NCBI GenBank assembly: GCA_937901465.1
Contig: CALGTU010000151.1
Span: 1 to 6,057 of the forward strand
Direction of reading: 5' to 3'
Length of the DNA: 6,057 nucleotides
Source: an uncultured Clostridia bacterium
GTDB lineage: Bacteria > Bacillota > Clostridia > Oscillospirales > Ruminococcaceae
This document shows positions 1 to 4,143 of this stretch, one piece after another (positions within the stretch are counted from its first letter, which is position 1; each line of letters begins with the position of its first letter). A model generated the notes under the pieces. It was not told the origin of the DNA and ran no database searches. It saw only the letters and a list, made by a program, of their open reading frames with translations. The position numbers and the translations under genes were made by a program.

Positions 1-136
1 TGATACCGCCATCAGGAGTTCGGTTATTGATTGCCTTTCCGACAAAACGAACTATCAGCAATATCACAAGAAGGGAAACAAATACAATGAATATCCATTT
101 CAATATTTTTAAAACCGACTCGAAAATCTTTTTCAT
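1..136 (-). CDS. N-terminal fragment of a membrane-anchored protein, probably an alpha/beta hydrolase (proline iminopeptidase-like)
   Basis: Only the first 45 codons are in the window; the gene runs off the left edge. The start is well defined: ATG at 136-134, with AGGAG at 147-143 six bases upstream. The visible protein has a short basic start (MKKIFES), one hydrophobic segment at about residues 13-29 rich in I, V, L and F, and then a polar stretch with NNRTPDGGI at residues 37-45. That is an N-terminal membrane anchor with no signal-peptidase site visible. From memory, an anchor followed by an RTP-x-GGI motif occurs at the start of clostridial membrane-anchored alpha/beta hydrolases annotated as proline iminopeptidase-like. 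No catalytic residue is visible, so the family call is inference while the existence of the gene is firm. It starts 61 bases after the CPBP protease gene in the same direction, with no terminator hairpin between, so co-transcription is possible. Confidence 0.6.
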   Translation of the reverse strand, partial: MKKIFESVLKILKWIFIVFVSLLVILLIVRFVGKAINNRTPDGGI

Positions 137-173
137 TTTCTGCTCCTGTAAATTCTAATTTATCATTGAATTG

Positions 174-179
174 ATTATA
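174..179 (-). promoter_or_regulatory. Possible -10 box for the truncated hydrolase-like gene
   Basis: TATAAT reads on the minus strand at 179-174 in the AT-rich gap after the CPBP gene. It would start RNA near 167 and leave a leader of about 30 nt before the ATG at 136. No good -35 hexamer lies 16-18 bases upstream, and the surroundings are so AT-rich that a chance match is plausible. Confidence 0.25.
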
Positions 180-197
180 ATATTTCTTTTTCACTTT

Positions 198-965
198 CTA
201 CTGTTCTTTTTTTATTATGTATATGCCATAAATTCCGAGCAAGAGATATGATACGAGCAGGGTTACAACGACTACTGCCGAATAGGGATTACCTGTCGAA
301 AAGCATACGGGTATCGCACCTACATCCACAACAAAATGAAGTATCATAGGAACCCACAGGTTTCTCGTCTTTGCATATACAGCGCCGAAGTAAACACCGA
401 GTGCTGTTGCCCAGACAGTTTTTGCTATTATTACTAAAATCGGCTGTCCCAATGCACCGAAAATATGTCCTAAACCGAAGAGTAAAGATGCGATAAGAAT
501 TGCATAGAGTGTCGCGTTCTTTCTATCGCCGAAAAGTTTTTCAATAGCGTTCTGCAACAAGCCTCTTAAATAAAGTTCCTCCATAATTCCGACGCCGATA
601 TAATAAACAACGCCCTCTATGATAACACGCCATACTGTCGGCTTGTTGTCAAACGGCATAAGACCTATGCAAAAAGCGACTACTGCAAGAACAGTTGCGA
701 TTAAAGCAGGAAGCCCGTGGTTTTTAAGACCTGCGAGAAGTCCTTCAGATTTAAGACCGAAGTTCCACTCTTTAATCAGAAATTTTCTGAACAGAAAACA
801 GATTGCAAAAGCGAGTAAGAAATTGAGCATCAGTGCGAAATAAATGGGTTCTATATCTTTGAATTCTATATTACAGAATAACGCCATAGGCAGAGCGGAC
901 ATCTCGATAAATGTCATCAGAGCAGTGAGTATAAGCGCTGTTACGATTTCTTTTTTCTTCTGCAT
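198..965 (-). CDS. CPBP-family intramembrane glutamic endopeptidase/metalloprotease (Abi/CAAX-like)
   Basis: This 255-aa polytopic membrane protein carries the three motifs of the CPBP (CAAX protease and bacteriocin-processing) family. They are EELYLR with E129, E130 and R134; FGLGH with F163 and H167; and HFVVD with H210 and D214. Family members are intramembrane proteases related to Rce1; in bacteria some process or confer immunity to bacteriocins, but most substrates are unknown. Hydrophobic segments occur at about residues 6-30, 41-60, 84-104, 114-128, 152-170, 174-196 and 224-247. The reading frame stays open back to 1088, but the better start is ATG at 965-963: GGAG at 977-974 sits eight bases upstream and a promoter lies just beyond. 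The longer version would translate a hairpin and that promoter. The stop is TAG at 200-198. There is no bacteriocin precursor or transporter beside it, so an immunity role is unsupported here. Confidence 0.9.
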   Translation of the reverse strand: MQKKKEIVTALILTALMTFIEMSALPMALFCNIEFKDIEPIYFALMLNFLLAFAICFLFRKFLIKEWNFGLKSEGLLAGLKNHGLPALIATVLAVVAFCIGLMPFDNKPTVWRVIIEGVVYYIGVGIMEELYLRGLLQNAIEKLFGDRKNATLYAILIASLLFGLGHIFGALGQPILVIIAKTVWATALGVYFGAVYAKTRNLWVPMILHFVVDVGAIPVCFSTGNPYSAVVVVTLLVSYLLLGIYGIYIIKKEQ

Positions 966-999
966 TTTCTCATCTCCGTGTAGGTTTTTTGACAGGTCA

Positions 1000-1028
1000 A
1001 GTATAGCATATCTATCGTGAGAAAGCAA
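1000..1028 (-). promoter_or_regulatory. Sigma-A promoter of the CPBP protease gene
   Basis: On the minus strand, TTGCTT (1028-1023) and TATACT (1005-1000) are separated by exactly 17 bases. The predicted RNA start is near 993, giving a leader of about 28 nt that contains the GGAG ribosome binding site. This promoter supports the start at 965. The -35 box directly abuts the hairpin at 1030-1069. Confidence 0.65.
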
Positions 1029-1029
1029 T

Positions 1030-1069
1030 AGCAAAGCCACTCCCGACCCGAATCGGAAATGGCTTTGCT
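1030..1069. terminator. Hairpin between the HIRAN and CPBP genes, probable intrinsic terminator
   Basis: Perfect 10-bp arms at 1030-1039 (AGCAAAGCCA) and 1060-1069 (TGGCTTTGCT) enclose a 20-base centre. Within the centre, CCGA 1043-1046 can also pair with TCGG 1053-1056. In the direction of the genes (minus) the stem is followed by a moderately U-rich run, UAUUGCUUUCUC, about 85 bases after the HIRAN stop. On the plus strand it is followed by GTTTTATTATA, which is slightly better. It could terminate in either direction. No plus-strand gene is known here, so its useful role is probably ending the HIRAN transcript. Confidence 0.55.
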
Positions 1070-1153
1070 GTTTTATTATAAGGAGCATGATGATGTCAGG
1101 TTATTTCCCAGACAAATGTTAAAAGGTCAAATCTTGCCAGGTTGTTCACCCCC

Positions 1154-1492
1154 TTACTCAACCTTCTTTTCATCATCGTCAGACTCAACAGTTTTCTTGT
1201 CGAGAACAAGAACTATCGCCGAAGAATGAGTTACGAACATTACTCTGCCGTATGCGTAATCATCAATTTTGTCATAGAGTCTGCCTGCACTTATTGTTCC
1301 GTCATAAACGGTATGCGGACTATTGGCGACATAACCGATTTTGTCAATGAAAGGAAGAAATGCAACAATAGCCTCATTGTCATGTTCGTTATCGGGTTCT
1401 TTTATGAGTTTTATTATTCTTCCGATTTCAAACGGCTTTTTGCCGTAGTAAAAATCAAGCCCTGTGATAGTAACGAAATATGTTTCTTTCAT
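1154..1492 (-). CDS. Standalone HIRAN-domain protein
   Basis: This 112-aa soluble protein consists almost entirely of one HIRAN domain. The diagnostic features are a first strand FVTITGLDFYYG (residues 6-17), then EPDNEHDNEAI (residues 32-42), matching the family EP-x-N-x-x-D-x-x-AI signature, and DKIGYVAN (50-57), matching the G-Y-V/I-P-type strand. The C-terminus is a charged tail (ESDDDEKKVE). HIRAN domains occur at the N-terminus of HLTF/Rad5 helicases, where in HLTF they bind the 3' end of single-stranded DNA. In bacteria they also occur alone, with unknown roles probably linked to damaged or stalled DNA. The chosen ATG at 1492-1490 has AAGGTGGG (1508-1501) eight bases upstream. A GTG four codons earlier (1504-1502) lies inside that ribosome binding site and is less likely. 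The gene is flanked by its own promoter and two hairpins, so it is probably monocistronic. Confidence 0.85.
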   Translation of the reverse strand: MKETYFVTITGLDFYYGKKPFEIGRIIKLIKEPDNEHDNEAIVAFLPFIDKIGYVANSPHTVYDGTISAGRLYDKIDDYAYGRVMFVTHSSAIVLVLDKKTVESDDDEKKVE

Positions 1493-1526
1493 AAAAACAC
1501 CCACCTTATATTTGTTTATTATCTTA

Positions 1527-1535
1527 ATTATACCA
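1527..1535 (-). promoter_or_regulatory. Extended -10 promoter of the HIRAN gene
   Basis: TGGTATAAT reads on the minus strand at 1535-1527: a perfect TATAAT with the extended TG element. No convincing -35 box lies 16-18 bases upstream, which is usual for extended -10 promoters. The predicted start is near 1520, with a leader of about 28 nt carrying AAGGTGGG. It lies between the upstream terminator and the gene. Confidence 0.6.
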
Positions 1536-1561
1536 CGCGAAGTGTGTAAAAGTACGGACAG

Positions 1562-1596
1562 TAAAAAGAAAAACCACCTGAATTTCAGGTGGTTTT
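1562..1596 (-). terminator. Intrinsic terminator after the aldo/keto reductase gene
   Basis: An 11-bp perfect stem pairs 1596-1586 with 1580-1570 (AAAACCACCTG with CAGGTGGTTTT) around a five-base loop. In the minus direction it is followed by a U-tract (TTTTTCTTTTT) reaching 1562. It begins four bases after the reductase stop codon. This is a textbook Rho-independent terminator and ends the transcript that carries the reductase. Confidence 0.92.
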
Positions 1597-1600
1597 ATCA

Positions 1601-2731
1601 TCATTTAAGTTTTTCTACAAAATCGCTCATCATTTCGCTTATCTTTATATTCTGTGGGCAGACAGCCTCACAGGCACGGCAGGAGAGGCAAGCCGACGGC
1701 TTTTTGTCATCGGGGAGCGAGCCTATCGCCATAGGTGCTAAAAATCCACCGCCCGAATAAACGTGTTCGTTATAAAGGTCTATGAGATTTGGTATATCAA
1801 GTTCCATAGGGCAATGCGTTGTGCAGTAACGGCAGGCTGTGCAGGGGAGCGTTGTTTTCGATGTCATCGCGTCTGCAACAGAGAAGAGCTTTTCGGTTTC
1901 TTTTTCTGAAAGTGGTTTTTCTTCGCCGTATGTTGCTATGTTTTCAATAAGTTGTTTCATATCAGACATTCCCGAAAGGGTAACAACAACCTCGGGGATT
2001 GACTGTAAAAATCTGAATGACCATTCGGCAGGTGTCGCATCGGGACGAAGTGTTTTAAGTTCGTTTGCATACTCTTCTTCGAGTGTCGCAAGTTTACCCC
2101 CTCTTACAGGTTCCATAACCCATACGGGAATACCCTGTTCCTTTAACATTTCGACCTTTGCCTTCGCGTTCTGCATCTTCCAGTCTATCCAGTTAAGCTG
2201 AATCTGACAAAATTCCATATCCTTGCCGTAAGCGTCGATAAAACGCTTCATTGTGTCAAGTGTTCCGTGAGTAGAAAAACCGAGATGGCGTATTCTTCCG
2301 TTTTCCTTTTGTTTCATAAGATAGTCATAGATGCCATACTGCCGGTCGAGATACTCTTCGATATTCGATTCGCATACATTATGGAACATATAAAAATCGA
2401 AATAATCAACCCTGCATTTTTTGAGTTGTTCCTCAAAGATTTCTTCAACCTTTGTCATATTTGAAACATCATATCCGGGGAATTTTGTTGCGATATAAAA
2501 ACTGTCTCTCGGGTATTCGCTTAAAATTTCGCCGACGATATTTTCGGATTCGCCGTCGTGGTAACCCCAGGCTGTATCAAAATAATTCACGCCGTTTTTT
2601 ATGGCATAGTCAATCATTTCGCGTGTCGCCGATTTATCTATCGAGGAGTTTTTCTCATCGGTAACGGGAAGTCGCATACAACCCATTCCGAGTGCTGAAA
2701 GTTTCTTGCCACAAAAATCTCTGTAAATCAT
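1601..2731 (-). CDS. Aldo/keto reductase with C-terminal double [4Fe-4S] ferredoxin-like domain
   Basis: This 376-aa cytosolic oxidoreductase has residues 1-285 as an aldo/keto reductase TIM barrel and 290-376 as an iron-sulfur tail. The AKR catalytic tetrad is present: D52 and Y57 (in FDTAWGY), K83 (ATKFP) and H117 (MFHN). GFSTHG (151-156) and QLNWID (178-183) are further barrel motifs. The tail holds two clusters of Cys-x2-Cys-x2-Cys-x3-Cys-Pro: C297, C300, C303, C307 and C348, C351, C354, C358. These predict two [4Fe-4S] centres. This architecture is common in Clostridia, annotated only as aldo/keto reductase; the substrate is unknown. The iron-sulfur tail suggests electron exchange with ferredoxin or another donor in addition to nicotinamide cofactor. 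The start has GGAGGG at 2743-2738, six bases from the ATG. It lies 65 bases after the membrane-protein gene, with a possible promoter but no terminator between, so it may be partly under the upstream riboswitch. Confidence 0.93.
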   Translation of the reverse strand: MIYRDFCGKKLSALGMGCMRLPVTDEKNSSIDKSATREMIDYAIKNGVNYFDTAWGYHDGESENIVGEILSEYPRDSFYIATKFPGYDVSNMTKVEEIFEEQLKKCRVDYFDFYMFHNVCESNIEEYLDRQYGIYDYLMKQKENGRIRHLGFSTHGTLDTMKRFIDAYGKDMEFCQIQLNWIDWKMQNAKAKVEMLKEQGIPVWVMEPVRGGKLATLEEEYANELKTLRPDATPAEWSFRFLQSIPEVVVTLSGMSDMKQLIENIATYGEEKPLSEKETEKLFSVADAMTSKTTLPCTACRYCTTHCPMELDIPNLIDLYNEHVYSGGGFLAPMAIGSLPDDKKPSACLSCRACEAVCPQNIKISEMMSDFVEKLK

Positions 2732-2762
2732 AAAATTCCCTCCGTCAACTTAAACTATATCT

Positions 2763-2791
2763 ATATTAACATTTATGGGGAGGTTTGTAAA
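2763..2791 (-). promoter_or_regulatory. Possible promoter of the aldo/keto reductase gene
   Basis: TTTACA (2791-2786) and TAATAT (2768-2763) are spaced by 17 bases on the minus strand. The start would be near 2756 with a leader of about 25 nt. The -35 is five of six to consensus and the -10 four of six, in an AT-rich gap, so support is moderate. Confidence 0.4.
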
Positions 2792-2796
2792 GGAAA

Positions 2797-3279
2797 TCAA
2801 GTAACAAGAGTTATAATCGCTGAAATAACGGCGGACATAATCGGGTAGCCAAGAACAGTTCCTATCCATTTATGTATAACTGTTTTTATAGGGATATAGG
2901 GCATCAGATCTTCCGTTCCGGGAATAATCCAGTCCTTTGTATGACCTACCCAATACCAGTCTATAAAAAATCTGTCGAATAAGCCCATAATCATCATAAT
3001 CGCAGTCATCTGCCAGAACAGTTCAGGGAATTCTCTTGCACCGTTTATAAAATAAACCATAGCAGGAACAAGAACCAATATCGGCAGAAACAGCGCGATA
3101 GTTGTAATAGCGGAATTCCTTTTTATTTTTTCCTCTGTTATAAGACCGAGTTCGACAACTCTTTTCTTGACATCATCTTCATAGAAAACAACAAGTCCCA
3201 CAGCACCGTTTGCTTTTCCTACTACACAGATAATAAGCAGAACAAAACACATTACAATTCCTTCGATTAAAATAAGCAT
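2797..3279 (-). CDS. Unrecognised small integral membrane protein in the riboswitch-controlled operon
   Basis: I do not recognise a named family. The 160-aa protein has about four hydrophobic segments, near residues 2-22, 57-78, 87-105 and 139-158. Between the first two is a charged stretch with FYEDDVKKR (32-40). Between the last two is a conserved-looking polar loop containing GHTKDW (112-117), GTEDLMPYIP (121-130) and H136. Acidic residues D102 and D107 sit in or at the end of the third hydrophobic segment (GLFDRFFIDWYW). The start is firm: GGGAGG at 3292-3287 directly follows the upstream stop codon, seven bases before the ATG. The 13-base gap implies one transcript and probably coupled translation with the hydrolase-family gene. 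Being second in an operon behind a manganese riboswitch makes a role in manganese handling or in response to manganese plausible. This is inference from context, not homology. Confidence 0.85.
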   Translation of the reverse strand: MLILIEGIVMCFVLLIICVVGKANGAVGLVVFYEDDVKKRVVELGLITEEKIKRNSAITTIALFLPILVLVPAMVYFINGAREFPELFWQMTAIMMIMGLFDRFFIDWYWVGHTKDWIIPGTEDLMPYIPIKTVIHKWIGTVLGYPIMSAVISAIITLVT

Positions 3280-3292
3280 AGCTATTCCTCCC

Positions 3293-3907
3293 TTACTCTT
3301 CCTTTATATACAACCTGAAATCACAACATTCTCCGCCCATGCCGAGAGTCTGAGTTCTGCCCCAGACAAGTTTCGGGTGAAGATTTCCGTATGTAACATC
3401 GTCGGACTTGCAGAAAAACTGTGTGATTTCGGGGCAACCGTATTTCTTGCAGGTTTCATAGTATGGGCAGACTGTCATATCCCTTGCAAATTTAGGGGCG
3501 TCTTTAACTTCCCTGCTTTCAAAACCTGCTTCTTTGCCGAAAAGTTTATCGAGCATATTATCGCATATATCGGGCATTTTTCTGTAAAGCCCAAGTTTCA
3601 TAACTGACTGCACTGCAGGAACCATTTTTTCAATCTTTGTAAGTGCCCACTTTTCAAAAAACGCAACCGATTTTTCTCTGTCGCCCGTAATTCTTAAAAG
3701 TGCCTCATAAAAAGCGATACTCGGCAGAATCTGTCTTAAATGTTTATAGAGTGCCTGTGAGGCGTTCGCGTTTTCATCAAAAAGTTCAGCAGTTCTTATG
3801 TAGACATTTTCGAGTTCGTTTTCATACCCCTCGGTTTTAAATCCGAGTTCGAGCGCTGACGGAACGGGCTTTTTTCTGATGATTTTTACAGCTTCCTTTT
3901 TTGTCAT
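3293..3907 (-). CDS. L-2-amino-thiazoline-4-carboxylic acid hydrolase family protein
   Basis: This 204-aa soluble protein is first gene behind the riboswitch. The N-terminal two thirds (about 30-125) look helical. The C-terminal part is the family's signature region: CPYYETCKKYGC (147-158), FCKSDD (165-170), then GRTQTLGMGGECCDF (183-197) with R184, C194, C195 and D196. This CP...C...R-x-x-T-L-x-x-G...C-D-F layout is typical of the ATC hydrolase family (Pfam ATC_hydrolase). In Pseudomonas the founding enzyme opens the thiazoline ring on the route to L-cysteine. Most clostridial members are annotated by similarity only, and nothing nearby suggests cysteine production, so the real substrate is unknown. 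Six cysteines (147, 153, 158, 166, 194, 195) could instead bind metal or be redox active. The start at 3907 has AAGGG at 3921-3917, nine bases upstream, immediately after the leader terminator's U-tract. The stop overlaps no gene but abuts the next ribosome binding site. Confidence 0.85.
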   Translation of the reverse strand: MTKKEAVKIIRKKPVPSALELGFKTEGYENELENVYIRTAELFDENANASQALYKHLRQILPSIAFYEALLRITGDREKSVAFFEKWALTKIEKMVPAVQSVMKLGLYRKMPDICDNMLDKLFGKEAGFESREVKDAPKFARDMTVCPYYETCKKYGCPEITQFFCKSDDVTYGNLHPKLVWGRTQTLGMGGECCDFRLYIKEE

Positions 3908-3924
3908 AAAATCTTTCCCTTCTT

Positions 3925-3961
3925 ATAAAATAAAAACGGGCACAGCCGTTAAGCTATGCCC
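3925..3961 (-). terminator. Riboswitch expression-platform terminator
   Basis: On the minus strand GGGCATAGC (3961-3953) pairs with GCTGTGCCC (3946-3938) in a 9-bp stem with one G-U pair and a six-base loop. TTTTTATTTTAT follows at once (3936-3925). It stands in the leader, 18 bases before the hydrolase-family start codon and overlapping no coding sequence. A strong terminator upstream of the gene it precedes is the hallmark of transcriptional attenuation. It would also stop read-through from the permease gene. Confidence 0.88.
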
Positions 3962-3996
3962 TTTAATGTCGTATATACAGACTTCATGCATAGCTT
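3951..3996 (-). promoter_or_regulatory. Antiterminator element competing with the leader terminator
   Basis: AAGCTATGC at 3996-3988, just downstream of the aptamer, is perfectly complementary over nine bases to GCATAGCTT at 3959-3951. That segment covers most of the terminator's 5' arm and part of its loop. The two pairings are mutually exclusive. The 28-base linker can form a small hairpin (GTC...GAC). A six-base alternative pairing of AAAGCT (3997-3992) with AGCTTT inside the aptamer (4082-4077) could free the terminator when ligand is absent. The first pairing is read directly from sequence; the direction of switching is inferred. Confidence 0.65.
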
Positions 3997-4002
3997 TACT
4001 TT

Positions 4003-4101
4003 AACTACACATGAGTCTCGCAATTCAAAACAAGCCAGACCGTAAAAGGTCAGTATGTTGACTTGTTACTTATAAGAAAGCTTGCTACTCCCTCACAGAT
4101 T
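4003..4101 (-). promoter_or_regulatory. yybP-ykoY manganese riboswitch aptamer
   Basis: The leader matches the yybP-ykoY consensus element by element. The 5' conserved block is GGGAGTAGC (4092-4084), and the 3' block GCGAGA is at 4021-4016. They are bracketed by GTGAG (4096-4092) and CTCAT (4015-4011), which pair as the basal stem P1. Between them lies a long arm: AACAAG pairs with CTTGTT, then an internal loop with TCAACATAC opposite TGG, then GACC pairs with GGTC around a TTTTAC loop. The GUCAAC...GGCUU arm is typical of this class. yybP-ykoY RNAs bind Mn2+ at the interface of the two docked internal loops and usually switch on Mn2+ exporters and related membrane proteins. Here the aptamer sits directly behind a consensus promoter and before a terminator, so control is transcriptional. 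Identification is from remembered motifs rather than a covariance search. Confidence 0.85.
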
Positions 4102-4107
4102 AAGTTT

Positions 4108-4136
4108 ATTATACAATCTGTTTTTCTATTTGTCAA
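4108..4136 (-). promoter_or_regulatory. Perfect-consensus sigma-A promoter of the riboswitch leader
   Basis: TTGACA (4136-4131) and TATAAT (4113-4108) are separated by exactly 17 bases, all twelve bases matching consensus. The predicted start near 4101 places the aptamer at the very 5' end of the RNA and gives a leader of about 190 nt. The -35 box begins eight bases after the permease stop codon, with no terminator between the two units. Confidence 0.92.
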
Positions 4137-4143
4137 CACCTTT

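Noticed and set aside
966..1088. Upstream extension of the CPBP protein by 41 residues
   Set aside because: It would translate the hairpin at 1030-1069 and the promoter at 1000-1028, has no good ribosome binding site, and adds sequence unlike the family. The ATG at 965 has GGAG eight bases upstream.
1493..1504. GTG start at 1504 for the HIRAN protein
   Set aside because: The codon overlaps the AAGGTGGG ribosome binding site that suits the ATG at 1492.
1142..1549. 135-codon plus-strand frame opposite the HIRAN gene
   Set aside because: It is antisense to a gene with a recognisable domain, lacks a ribosome binding site at its start and resembles no protein family.
1839..2664. Several plus-strand frames within the aldo/keto reductase region
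   Set aside because: They are antisense shadows of a gene with a full catalytic tetrad and cysteine motifs, and their translations are low-complexity and unlike real proteins.
2754..2759. TATAGT as the reductase -10 box
   Set aside because: The matching -35 position is GC-rich (CTCCCC) and does not resemble TTGACA. The TTTACA-17-TAATAT pair nearby is better.
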